Assembly: GCF_042684705.1 (NCBI RefSeq)
Contig: NZ_JBHULZ010000041.1
Coordinates: forward strand, 62,001-126,000
Direction: 5' to 3'
Origin: Mesonia sediminis
GTDB taxonomy: Bacteria > Bacteroidota > Bacteroidia > Flavobacteriales > Flavobacteriaceae
Length of the DNA: 64,000 nucleotides
Shown here one piece after another: positions 16,944 through 25,517 of the stretch. The position numbers and the translations under genes were made by a program. The stretch's first letter is position 1, and every line of letters starts with the position of its first letter. The notes under the pieces were generated by a model that made no database searches, was not told the origin of the DNA, and saw only the letters and a program-made list of their open reading frames with translations.

Positions 16944-18395
16944 TTATAATTTTGGAAATTTTACATAAAAGGTAGTTCCTTTATTTAATTCTGTCTTAAA
17001 AGTGATACTTCCATTATAGGCTTCGACTATATTTTTAATAATGCCCAAACCAAGTCCCATACCACTGCTTTTTGTTGTAAATTTAGGTTCAAATATACAA
17101 TTTTTATATTCTTCAGGAATGCCACTTCCTTTATCGCTAACTGTAATCAAAACGTTTTGATTTTCGGTGTAAACCGCCACTTTAACAGGTTCGGGTGAAG
17201 TGCCATCACTGGCTTGTAAGGCATTTTTAACCAAATTGGTAACCACTCTTATAAGTTGAGATCTGTCGAATATAGCTTTGATTTCACCTTGCTCGGTAGA
17301 AAATTCAATATTATGCTCTTTAAAAATATCTAATGCCAGACTAACTATTTCGGGTACATTTAACTGCTCGCTCTGTTGAGCTGGCATCTTAGCAAAATTA
17401 GAGAATGCCGAAGCAATTGAACTCATAGTATCTATTTGCTGGATTAAAGTTTGGCTATATTCTTTTAGCTTCTGCTTTATATTAGGATCTTTTGGGTTAA
17501 AATTACGCTCAAAACTCTGTACCGTTAATCGCATGGGAGTCAGCGGATTTTTAATCTCGTGTGCCACTTGTTTGGCCATCTCACGCCAGGCCTGTTCGCG
17601 CTCACTTTTAGCCAATTTTATAGCACTTTCTTCTAACTCATCTATCATAGAGTTATAAGCGGTAATAAGTAGTTTTACCTCATCTGATGCTTTATTAACG
17701 CTTATCTTTGTATTTTCTTTGTCTAATCGAGTGGCATGAATTTTTTCACTTACCGTTTTTAATGAGCTTGTAATGTATTTAGACAAAAAATAAGAAAGTA
17801 AAATGGCCGCTAAAATAAGTACTAAATAGACTTGAGCTAAAAGCCTTAAGAAATCTTGCAGTTGCATTTCTATAAAACCATCGTCTTTTATATGGGGGAG
17901 ATTTAGAATCCCCAAAGGCTTAAAGTATTTATCGGTAATGTAGGTAAACGATGACTGCAGTTTCTCCCCATCTTCTGTATAAAAATTTACAAATCGCTTA
18001 GAAGGTGAATTTCTTATCTTGCTTAATATTTCTTTAGGAATACGGGTGCTGCTTGAATCTTTAAAAAAGGTAGGTTTAGAAGACTTCACCAACTGCCCAG
18101 AAAGATTATAAATATTGATTTCTGTATTGTGGATGTTGCGTAATTCATATATTTTTTTCCTAAAGATGAGTTCCATATTCTCTGGCACTACTGGGTAAGT
18201 AGTGGTTTGAATCTCATAATTAATACTTGCCCGTATCGAAGCTTCCTTTTGTTTGAGTTTGTCTCTTTGGTAGGCTTCGGCCTCTTTTTTGTATTGATAC
18301 ACGGTAACCCCTGCGATAAGTACCGAAGCTCCTAGAACAAGAAATATCATGCTTAAAAAAATACGAGTACGTAAAGAACGGGTTATCCATTTCAT
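16944..18395 (-). CDS. Membrane sensor histidine kinase (NtrY-like)
   Basis: 483 residues: membrane helix about 10-33, a periplasmic sensor region about 34-185, second helix about 186-206, HAMP-like linker, HisKA domain with the phospho-accepting His279 in HEIKNPLTP, and an ATPase domain with N box NLVKNALQAS, G1 DKGSGIP and G2 GMGLGLGI. HEIKNPLTP is typical of NtrY-type kinases. No response regulator gene is next to it, so it is an orphan kinase here. It sits 3 bases after hemJ and 5 bases before the enoyl-CoA hydratase gene. Signal and partner unknown. Confidence 0.92.
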   Translation of the reverse strand: MKWITRSLRTRIFLSMIFLVLGASVLIAGVTVYQYKKEAEAYQRDKLKQKEASIRASINYEIQTTTYPVVPENMELIFRKKIYELRNIHNTEINIYNLSGQLVKSSKPTFFKDSSSTRIPKEILSKIRNSPSKRFVNFYTEDGEKLQSSFTYITDKYFKPLGILNLPHIKDDGFIEMQLQDFLRLLAQVYLVLILAAILLSYFLSKYITSSLKTVSEKIHATRLDKENTKISVNKASDEVKLLITAYNSMIDELEESAIKLAKSEREQAWREMAKQVAHEIKNPLTPMRLTVQSFERNFNPKDPNIKQKLKEYSQTLIQQIDTMSSIASAFSNFAKMPAQQSEQLNVPEIVSLALDIFKEHNIEFSTEQGEIKAIFDRSQLIRVVTNLVKNALQASDGTSPEPVKVAVYTENQNVLITVSDKGSGIPEEYKNCIFEPKFTTKSSGMGLGLGIIKNIVEAYNGSITFKTELNKGTTFYVKFPKL

Positions 18396-18398
18396 AAT

Positions 18399-18938
18399 TT
18401 ATTCTTTTGTTCGTATGCGCTTATAAAGTTTTATTCCAAGCATTAATAAAATGGCTAAAACGAAAATGCCCACCACACCGTATATCCAATTTACGGCACT
18501 CTTTAGAATTACCAAAAAGACAACAGCAAATAGAATTAAGGTAGAGCCCTCATTAAAAATTCGCATTTGATTAGAGCTAAGTTTAAATACGTCTCGTTGC
18601 TGAAGCTTAAAAAAGTGATGGCATTTCCCGTGGTATACAAACAACAATAAAACAAAACCTAATTTTACGTGCATCCAAGATTGCGATAACCAAGCTGGAT
18701 TTAGAACAAGCAACCATACCGCAAACAAAGTAGCCAAAATTGCCGATGGCCAAGTAATTATATACCAGAGCCGTTGCGTCATTATTTTAAACTGTTTGTT
18801 GAGAATTTCTTTTTCTGGTGAAGGTTTCTCTTGAGCTTCGATTTGATAGATAAACAATCTTGGGATATAAAACAGGCCGGCAAACCAGGTGATCACAAAT
18901 ATTAAATGTAAAGCCTTGATATAATTGTAGTATTCCAT
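18399..18938 (-). CDS. hemJ: HemJ-type protoporphyrinogen IX oxidase
   Basis: 179 residues with four to five membrane helices. The opening KALHLIFVITWFAGLFYIPRLF with its His and the mid-protein WMHVKLGFVLLL are typical of HemJ (UPF0093), which oxidises protoporphyrinogen IX to protoporphyrin IX in the membrane. Such proteins are often annotated CopD-like. The setting supports HemJ: hemH is two genes upstream on the same strand and the rest of the pathway lies divergently at 22547-28955. No HemG or HemY is in the window. Confidence 0.85.
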   Translation of the reverse strand: MEYYNYIKALHLIFVITWFAGLFYIPRLFIYQIEAQEKPSPEKEILNKQFKIMTQRLWYIITWPSAILATLFAVWLLVLNPAWLSQSWMHVKLGFVLLLFVYHGKCHHFFKLQQRDVFKLSSNQMRIFNEGSTLILFAVVFLVILKSAVNWIYGVVGIFVLAILLMLGIKLYKRIRTKE

Positions 18939-18988
18939 GAAAATAAATAATCAATAAAGGGCAGCAAATATCGTGCTATAAATAATCA

Positions 18989-20335
18989 CTAAGCTTGTTT
19001 TAAATTTAGTTGTACTTCTCTTTTTAATACCCAACCCGTTACTAAGGTCGAAATCAAATCCGCCAACGGAAAAGAGATCCACACTCCCCATAGGCCATAA
19101 TAATTTGGCAATACCAGCACCAAAGGTATAAAAAAGAAACCTTGCCTACTAAGAGTAAGCAAAAGTGCTGGTATAGCTTTACCTATAGCTTGGAAATAAG
19201 CAGAACCTATAAGCTGTAAAGATATTATAGGTAAAGCTGCAAATACCCAACGCATAGCCGCAGGAGTTTCTTTTAAGATTGTAGGATCTTGGGTAAAAAC
19301 ACTCGCGATTTGCTCTGGAAATATCATAATGATACTAAATATTCCTAATGCTAAAAGGCTAGCGCTGCCTATAGCTAGGTTTATACTCTTTCTAACACGC
19401 TGTGGTTGATTGGCACCGTAATTATATCCGGCGATTGGCAAAAACCCTTGTGTTATACCCAAAATGGGAAACAATACAAACATTAGCATCCGTGCCACAA
19501 TAGCATAAACGGTAACCGATGGCGCACCGCCCAATTCAAATAATATATTGTTGAGCAATAAATAGGTGATACTAACAACCGCTTGGCGCGAAAGAGTAAC
19601 AAATCCTAAAGAACCTATTTCTTTAACAATTTGTTTCTCTAAGCCAAAATGCTTCCAAGTTAACTTGAGTTCACTATTTTTTGAAGAAAAAAACCAAAGT
19701 ATAAACAAGAAACTTACTATATAAGAGCCAGTAGTAGCCCAAGCTGCACCAGCCATGCCCCAATCTAAAACATAAATCAAAATATAATCGGCTAGTAGAT
19801 TTCCCACCGAGGGTATTACCATGGCAATCATAGCAAATTTAGGTTTCCCTTCTGCCCGGATACTGCTGTTGCCCATCATAACTAACCCAAGAATAGGCAC
19901 TCCGTATAGCACAATTTGGTAGTAGGTTTTTGCAAAATCAAATATTTCACCCTTACCTCCAAAAGCAGGTATCAAGCTATCGGTATAAATTAAGCCTAAC
20001 CCGGCTAAACTAACACAGAGTAAAAGAGTAAGCCCAATTTGATTACCAAATGTTTTTAGAGCTTTCTCATAATTATTGGCTCCCAAGGCGCGTGAGATTA
20101 TAGAAGCCCCACCCACACCAATGGCCATTCCTAAGGCTGCAATAAAAAACGAAACGGGCAACACCACATTTATAGCTGCAATAGCGGTTGGGCCAATCCA
20201 GTTGCCTACAAATATGGTATCTACCATTATGTTTAGAGACATAATAAGAACACCGATAGAAGCAGGAACAGATTGCTCTAATAAAAGTTTACCAATAGGT
20301 TTTTGTCCCAGCTCTTTTGCATTCTTTTTAGCCAT
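18989..20335 (-). CDS. MATE-family efflux transporter
   Basis: 448 residues, twelve predicted membrane helices in two repeats, with MATE signatures near the start (SVPASIGVLIMSLNIMVDTIFVG) and centre (GFLPIAGYNYGANQPQRVRKSI). These pumps export cations or drugs by Na+ or H+ exchange. The gene lies between hemH (9 bases) and hemJ (50 bases). A pump in a heme operon could relieve porphyrin stress, but that is only an inference from position. A second MATE gene is at 53331-54659. Confidence 0.92.
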   Translation of the reverse strand: MAKKNAKELGQKPIGKLLLEQSVPASIGVLIMSLNIMVDTIFVGNWIGPTAIAAINVVLPVSFFIAALGMAIGVGGASIISRALGANNYEKALKTFGNQIGLTLLLCVSLAGLGLIYTDSLIPAFGGKGEIFDFAKTYYQIVLYGVPILGLVMMGNSSIRAEGKPKFAMIAMVIPSVGNLLADYILIYVLDWGMAGAAWATTGSYIVSFLFILWFFSSKNSELKLTWKHFGLEKQIVKEIGSLGFVTLSRQAVVSITYLLLNNILFELGGAPSVTVYAIVARMLMFVLFPILGITQGFLPIAGYNYGANQPQRVRKSINLAIGSASLLALGIFSIIMIFPEQIASVFTQDPTILKETPAAMRWVFAALPIISLQLIGSAYFQAIGKAIPALLLTLSRQGFFFIPLVLVLPNYYGLWGVWISFPLADLISTLVTGWVLKREVQLNLKQA

Positions 20336-20344
20336 AGCAGCACC

Positions 20345-21370
20345 TTAGGGTTTGTTCACCCATTGGTTAATCCAGTTGCTTAAGGTTTGCACCCAATCCT
20401 CTCTGTCGTTAAGACAAGGAATTGTAGTAAAATCTTTTCCGCCATTTTCGTGAAAGATTTCTTCTCCCTCCATAGCTATTTCTTCAAGCGTTTCTAGACA
20501 ATCAGAAACAAATGCTGGAGTTACTACGGCCATATTTTTTACACCTTCTTGCCCAAATCGCTCAATTGTTCTATCGGTATAAGGTTGTAACCATGGGTCA
20601 AAACCTAATCGAGATTGAAAAGAAGTACTGTATTTATTTTCTGGTAAGTTTAAACGTTCAGCCACCAATCGGGTGCTTTCATAACACTGGTGTCTATAAC
20701 AAAATTCGTGTGCTGGTGAAGGGGTAATACAGCAACTTTTATCTAATTTACAATGTGAGTTGGTTATATCGCTTTTTCTTATATGTCTTTCGGGAACACC
20801 GTGATAGCTAAATAATAAATGATCGTACTCTTTATCTTTCAAAGCTTCGTGTATACTATTAGACAGCACTTTAATATACTCTGGGTTATTATAAAAAGGA
20901 GGCAAAGTATCTATCTGCATATCCGGATAGTTCTTGGCTTGTAACTCCTTTGCCAGCACAACAATAGTCTCTGTAGTAGCCATAGCGTATTGCGGATATA
21001 AGGGCATAAGCAATACTTGTGTAACGCCCTTTTCGTGCAACTCTTTAAGTCCATCGGCTATGCTAGGACTCCCATAGCGCATGGCCAATGCTATAGGAAT
21101 ATCGGTATGTTCATCTATTTTATCTTGAAGCCTTTTTGACAAAACAATTAAAGGGCTGCCTTCATCCCACCATATTTTTTGATAGGCTTCAGCCGATTTT
21201 TTGGGCCGGGTGTTTAAAACTATGCCTTTAACAATTAAAGCTCTTAGCAGCCAGGGCAAATCGATTACCCTTTCATCCATTAAAAACTCATCTAAATATC
21301 GCTTAACATCTTTTGGATTTGTACTATCGGGTGAACCCAGATTTACCAGTAAAACTCCTTTCATAAACAT
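20345..21370 (-). CDS. hemH: Ferrochelatase
   Basis: 341 residues; inserts Fe2+ into protoporphyrin IX. Family motifs are GVLLVNLGSPDS near the start, the active-site His in FSYHGVPERHI, and the Glu-rich C-terminal region SDCLETLEEIAMEG. A cysteine cluster (CKLDKSCC ... CYRHQC) after the catalytic His is visible; some ferrochelatases carry a [2Fe-2S] cluster, though the spacing here was not checked against them. Two in-frame ATGs at 21370 and 21364 are equally possible. It is the first gene of a minus-strand group with MATE, hemJ, kinase and enoyl-CoA hydratase genes. Confidence 0.95.
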   Translation of the reverse strand: MFMKGVLLVNLGSPDSTNPKDVKRYLDEFLMDERVIDLPWLLRALIVKGIVLNTRPKKSAEAYQKIWWDEGSPLIVLSKRLQDKIDEHTDIPIALAMRYGSPSIADGLKELHEKGVTQVLLMPLYPQYAMATTETIVVLAKELQAKNYPDMQIDTLPPFYNNPEYIKVLSNSIHEALKDKEYDHLLFSYHGVPERHIRKSDITNSHCKLDKSCCITPSPAHEFCYRHQCYESTRLVAERLNLPENKYSTSFQSRLGFDPWLQPYTDRTIERFGQEGVKNMAVVTPAFVSDCLETLEEIAMEGEEIFHENGGKDFTTIPCLNDREDWVQTLSNWINQWVNKP

Positions 21371-21444
21371 TTTATATTTTAGTCAAAAATAATTCTTTAT
21401 TACACATACGGACTCTAAACGCCATTTAAAAGAATTATAATTTA

Positions 21445-22347
21445 TCAAGAAAACAAATTTATAGATTGAATGTATTTTTTAGGCGTGGTATTAAATTTCT
21501 TTTTAAAAGCCGCAATAAAATGGCTTGAGGTACTATACCCTACTTGAAGACCTACTTCGTTAACATTATAGTCGCCACTTTCTAGCAATTTTCGGGCATA
21601 TTCCATTTTGTAATCCAGTAAAAATCCGTAAACCGTATCTCCATAAACTTCTTTAAAACCTTCTTTAAGTTTTTTTAAACTCAAATCAATTTCATCGGCT
21701 AATTCCTGTAAACTAGGTGGTTCTGCCATTTGATTGATGATAATTTCTTTAGCCTGACTTATTTTACGAACATTTTCTTCATCGGCTAAGAAAGGACATT
21801 GTTCTATATTGGTTTCGGCGGGCATATTAAAGTACAAGCTTAACAGCTCAAAAGCTTTGGCTTTTAAATATAACTTCTTTACGGATGGATGTAGGTTAAA
21901 ATTTAACACCTGACTTAATACTACCGCCATAGACGGACTCACATCGTGCTCTTTATAATATTTGGTGTTGCGCTTTTCATCAGAAAGGAAATCGATATAG
22001 TTAGCTTCATCAGAAAACAACTCATGTAGTTTTTTAATTGAAACTATCAAACTCACCCACCAAGAGTTAGGTTTAATAACCAGATGCAGAGGTAAATCTT
22101 GTTTAGGGTTATACAGTAACAAATTCCTTTCTTCTTTTAAACCAATTTGGTATTTACCTTGATTAAATAAAAAATCTAGATTACCCTTAGTGCAAAAATG
22201 AAATTGAATAAAATCTTTGTTGATTTTCTTCTCAATAATGTGATTGTCTTTTTGATTATTTAAACTCTTAAGAATAAAGAGACCTTCTTCAAGCTTAAAA
22301 AGCTCATAAGACCCTGTAGCGTTATTTTTTTTTATGACATTTATCAT
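21445..22347 (-). CDS. AraC-family transcriptional regulator (PchR-like)
   Basis: 300 residues: an N-terminal ligand-type domain (about 1-185) and a C-terminal double helix-turn-helix AraC domain (about 205-298) with LQELADEIDLSLKKLKEGF and VNEVGLQVGYSTSSHFIAAF. Layout resembles PchR-type regulators of siderophore and iron genes. It lies between hemH and the divergent hemA operon. A perfect 17-bp Fur-like palindrome is 15 bases upstream of its start codon. Together this suggests an iron-controlled activator of heme or iron genes. Ligand and targets are not determined. Confidence 0.88.
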   Translation of the reverse strand: MINVIKKNNATGSYELFKLEEGLFILKSLNNQKDNHIIEKKINKDFIQFHFCTKGNLDFLFNQGKYQIGLKEERNLLLYNPKQDLPLHLVIKPNSWWVSLIVSIKKLHELFSDEANYIDFLSDEKRNTKYYKEHDVSPSMAVVLSQVLNFNLHPSVKKLYLKAKAFELLSLYFNMPAETNIEQCPFLADEENVRKISQAKEIIINQMAEPPSLQELADEIDLSLKKLKEGFKEVYGDTVYGFLLDYKMEYARKLLESGDYNVNEVGLQVGYSTSSHFIAAFKKKFNTTPKKYIQSINLFS

Positions 22348-22362
22348 ATTTAATGTTTTTTA

Positions 22363-22379
22363 TTTAGAATCATTCTAAA
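22363..22379. promoter_or_regulatory. Perfect 17-bp Fur-like palindrome upstream of the AraC regulator
   Basis: TTTAGAATCATTCTAAA has two exact 8-bp arms around one central C. It shares 14 of 17 bases with the feo site at 1462-1478. It lies 15 bases upstream of the AraC gene start and about 170 bases upstream of hemA, so it most likely controls the AraC gene. Binding by a Fur-type repressor is inferred from shape and from the occurrence at feo. Confidence 0.7.
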
Positions 22380-22511
22380 AAGCAAGCAGCAAAACAGCTC
22401 AAAACCCCTTAAAAATCCCCTAATGACAAATATCCACATAAAAAACGAGTTAAATTACCTTGAACGATACAAAAAGTACTTCTAGCGTTATTTTTAAAAA
22501 AATCTTAACTT

Positions 22512-22519
22512 TACATTTG
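22512..22519 (+). promoter_or_regulatory. -7 promoter box of the hemA operon
   Basis: TACATTTG fits TAnnTTTG and lies 27 bases before the ATG at 22547. It falls inside the longer possible reading frame that would start at 22460, which supports the shorter hemA start. Confidence 0.55.
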
Positions 22520-22546
22520 CATACACATTTTAGGTTTTTTCCTTTT

Positions 22547-23803
22547 ATGAGAAATTATCACGTTAGTAGACATCATTCTTTTTACGCCATTGGCTTAAGT
22601 TATCAAAAGGCAGATGCGGTAACCCGCGGTCATTTTAGCATAACCAATGAGCAGCGTATCAAAATATTAGAAGAAGCCAAACAAGATGGCTTAGAAGGAC
22701 TATTGGTTACTTCAACCTGTAATCGTACAGAGGTTTACGGTTTTGCTGAACATCCGTTTCAACTCATCAAATTGCTGTGTAAACACACACAGGGCACCGT
22801 TGAAGAATTTGAAGAGGTGGCCTATGTCTATAAAAACCAAGAGGCCATTAGTCATTTGTTTAGAATGGGTACTGGCTTAGACAGTCAAATTGTTGGTGAT
22901 TTTGAGATTATTAGTCAGTTAAAAGAAGCTTTTCGAGTTAGTAAAAAATACGGTTTAGACAATCCGTTTTTAGAACGTTTAGCCAATGCAGTTATTCAAG
23001 CGAGCAAACGTATAAAGAGCGAGACCAACTTATCATCTGGAGCCACTTCGGTATCTTTCGCTTCTGTTCACTACATTTTACAACATGTAAAGCACGTATC
23101 AGAAAAAAACATATTGCTTTTTGGTACGGGTAAAATTGGTAGAAATACTTGTGAAAATCTGGTTAAGCACACCAAAAATAAAAGCATTACTCTAATAAAT
23201 CGCACCAAAGATAAAGCTGAGCGTGTTGCTGGCAAGTTTGATTTAATCGTGAAAGATCATGCCGATTTACAATCTGAAATCAGAAAAACAGATATTCTTA
23301 TTGTGGCTACTGGAGCTCAAAGACCTACCATATCTAAAGAACTTATTCATGCTGAACAGGATCTTTTAATTTTGGATTTATCTATTCCTAAAAATGTATC
23401 GGATGATGTAACCGATTTAAAAAATGTGCGTTTGGTTCATTTAGATTATCTCTCACAAATGACAGACGACACCTTAGCAAAAAGAAAGGAGTTTATTCCG
23501 CAAGCAGAAGCTATTATTGATGAAGTAAAAGCCGACTTTAATGCTTGGTTAGAAAGCCGAAAATTTGCCCCAACCATTAAAGCTTTAAAGCAAAAATTAA
23601 AAACCATTAAAGACGAAGAAATTGATTTTCAAAGTAGAAAGATAAACAATTTCAATAACGAACATGCAGAACTTGTAAGCAATCGAATTATTCAGAAAAT
23701 AATGAATCAATTTGCCAGTCATCTAAAAGGTGAGCAAGACACATCAGATGCTAGTTTAGATCTTATACAAAAGGTTTTTCAATTAGAGAAAATCAACTCC
23801 TAA
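22547..23803 (+). CDS. hemA: Glutamyl-tRNA reductase
   Basis: 418 residues from the ATG at 22547. The enzyme reduces glutamyl-tRNA to glutamate semialdehyde, the first step of the C5 pathway. Catalytic Cys58 is in LLVTSTCNRTEVYG; DSQIVGDFEIISQLKEAF and the NADPH-binding segment ILLFGTGKIGRN follow, then the C-terminal dimerisation helix. A 29-codon upstream extension is open but contains the promoter box, so I rejected it. First gene of hemA-C-D-E-X-F-B. The next enzyme, HemL, is not in this window. Confidence 0.96.
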   Translation: MRNYHVSRHHSFYAIGLSYQKADAVTRGHFSITNEQRIKILEEAKQDGLEGLLVTSTCNRTEVYGFAEHPFQLIKLLCKHTQGTVEEFEEVAYVYKNQEAISHLFRMGTGLDSQIVGDFEIISQLKEAFRVSKKYGLDNPFLERLANAVIQASKRIKSETNLSSGATSVSFASVHYILQHVKHVSEKNILLFGTGKIGRNTCENLVKHTKNKSITLINRTKDKAERVAGKFDLIVKDHADLQSEIRKTDILIVATGAQRPTISKELIHAEQDLLILDLSIPKNVSDDVTDLKNVRLVHLDYLSQMTDDTLAKRKEFIPQAEAIIDEVKADFNAWLESRKFAPTIKALKQKLKTIKDEEIDFQSRKINNFNNEHAELVSNRIIQKIMNQFASHLKGEQDTSDASLDLIQKVFQLEKINS

Positions 23804-23812
23804 TCAATAACT

Positions 23813-24730
23813 ATGAAAGAGTGTATTCGCATTGGCACCAGAGATAGTTCTTTGGCGCTTTGGCAAGCCAATTTAGTTAAAAGTAAATTGGAGAATTTAG
23901 GGTATAAAACCGAATTAAAACCCGTTAAATCTACTGGCGATTTAAATTTAGATCAACCGCTTTACGAGATGGGGATCACAGGTGTTTTTACCAAGACCCT
24001 AGATATTGCGATGATAAAAGATGAGATTGATATAGCGGTACACTCCATGAAAGATGTACCTACCGCTTTACCGCAAAGCATCATTCAAACCGCCGTTTTA
24101 CCAAGAGCAAATGCCCAAGATATATTGGTACACAAAGGTTTAGATTTTGATTCTAAAAAAGGGGTAATCGCTACGGGTAGTCTTAGAAGAAAAGCCCAAT
24201 GGTTGCACCAATACCCGTACCACCAAATTGTTAATTTACGTGGCAATGTAAATACTCGCCTAGAAAAATTAGCTAATAATGATTGGCATGGTGCTATTTT
24301 TGCCGCAGCAGGTTTAGAGCGTATCGATTTAAAGCCTGATGAGTTTGTTAATCTCGACTGGATGATTCCAGCTCCAGCACAAGGAGCTATGCTTGTAGTG
24401 GCTCGTGAAGATAAAGATTTTGCTATCGAAGCTACCCAGCAATTAAACGATAAAAAAACTGCTACCTGTGTGCATATTGAAAGAGATTTTTTACGCACCC
24501 TAGAAGGAGGTTGTACTGCCCCTATAGGAGCTTATGCTAAATTTAAAAACGAGCATGAAATCGAATTTGTCGGTGCTTTGTTTAGTCTAGACGGAAAGAA
24601 AAAGCTAGAGGAAAGGGCAATTATCAAATCTCACGAAGTTAGCTTTGCCGGAAAGTACTTAGCAACCGAAATACTCAAAAAGGGAGGCGAAAAATTGATG
24701 CGAAAAATAAAACAGGAGCTTAATAAGTAA
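23813..24730 (+). CDS. hemC: Hydroxymethylbilane synthase (porphobilinogen deaminase)
   Basis: 305 residues. It joins four porphobilinogen units into hydroxymethylbilane. Visible are IRIGTRDSSLALWQAN at the start, IAVHSMKDVPTALP with the catalytic Asp81, ATGSLRRKAQ, NLRGNVNTRL and Cys234 in LEGGCTAPIGAYA, which holds the dipyrromethane cofactor. It starts 9 bases after hemA and is followed after 6 bases by hemD. Complete and canonical. Confidence 0.97.
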   Translation: MKECIRIGTRDSSLALWQANLVKSKLENLGYKTELKPVKSTGDLNLDQPLYEMGITGVFTKTLDIAMIKDEIDIAVHSMKDVPTALPQSIIQTAVLPRANAQDILVHKGLDFDSKKGVIATGSLRRKAQWLHQYPYHQIVNLRGNVNTRLEKLANNDWHGAIFAAAGLERIDLKPDEFVNLDWMIPAPAQGAMLVVAREDKDFAIEATQQLNDKKTATCVHIERDFLRTLEGGCTAPIGAYAKFKNEHEIEFVGALFSLDGKKKLEERAIIKSHEVSFAGKYLATEILKKGGEKLMRKIKQELNK

Positions 24731-24736
24731 TTTGCC

Positions 24737-25426
24737 ATGGCTAATTACCACGTTTTAAGTACCAAATTGCTTTTACCTCAGCAATATCTTACGTTTAAGA
24801 CAAATAAAATTCTTTTAACGCATTATTCTAGTATTAAAATCGTACCCAATCAAGCTGCAAAGCTTCCTGCGAACATCGAGCATGCTATAATTACCAGCCA
24901 GAACTCATTCAAATCAATAAAAGATAAAACCAAAATTAAAAAAGCCTACGTGGTAGGTGAAAAAACAGCAGCGCTGTTAAAGCAGGCAGGAGTTTCGGTT
25001 ATATGTTGGAAACATTACGCTGTAGACCTTTTAGAGGAAATTATAGCAAAACACCAAGATACACACTTTTATTTTCCTTGCAGCAGCATAAGGCGTGACA
25101 CCCTACCAGAAGGGCTGAAACAGAACAACATTAAATTTACCGAAGTTACAGCCTACCATACAAGTTTAAATCCTAAATCTTTTGAAACAGATTTTGACGC
25201 AATTTTATTTTTTAGTCCGAGTGGTGTCAATAGCTACCTTCAAAAAAATCAGCTAAAATCAGATGTTTTGGCTTTTTGCATTGGAACCACCACGGCCCAG
25301 GCACTCAAAACACACACTCAAAATATCATTATAGCCGAAAAACCTACGGTCGAAGAACTCATCGCAACGGTCATAAAATATTTTAAGCATAAGATTACAA
25401 AAAACAATAAGCAATCACCATATTAA
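24737..25426 (+). CDS. hemD: Uroporphyrinogen-III synthase
   Basis: 229 residues. The family is poorly conserved, so the call rests on size, the paired alpha/beta domains and location directly after hemC (6 bases). Supporting stretches are HAIITSQNSFKSI, AYVVGEKTAALLKQAG, the central FYFPCSSIRRDTLPEGL and a late FSPSGVNSYL plus CIGTTTAQAL, all in the order found in HemD. The enzyme closes and inverts ring D. A new promoter box follows the gene at 25463. Confidence 0.88.
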   Translation: MANYHVLSTKLLLPQQYLTFKTNKILLTHYSSIKIVPNQAAKLPANIEHAIITSQNSFKSIKDKTKIKKAYVVGEKTAALLKQAGVSVICWKHYAVDLLEEIIAKHQDTHFYFPCSSIRRDTLPEGLKQNNIKFTEVTAYHTSLNPKSFETDFDAILFFSPSGVNSYLQKNQLKSDVLAFCIGTTTAQALKTHTQNIIIAEKPTVEELIATVIKYFKHKITKNNKQSPY

Positions 25427-25462
25427 AGCTGGGTTAAAATCACTTAAAACCCTTATAATATG

Positions 25463-25470
25463 TATCTTTG
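25463..25470 (+). promoter_or_regulatory. -7 promoter box upstream of hemE
   Basis: TATCTTTG fits TAnnTTTG. It lies in the 91-base gap between hemD and hemE, the only wide gap in the cluster, and gives hemE-F-B a probable internal promoter. Confidence 0.5.
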
Positions 25471-25517
25471 CTTCAACATTTTAAACCCTTAAAATTTCCT
25501 TTACGGAAGTATTTACT

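Noticed and set aside
21389..21438. 10-bp inverted repeat between hemH and the AraC gene
   Set aside because: The arms are 30 bases apart, AT-rich and not followed by a T run, so it is likely chance or very weak.
22460..22546. Longer hemA start
   Set aside because: The extra 29 codons contain the hemA -7 box and are not similar to glutamyl-tRNA reductases.
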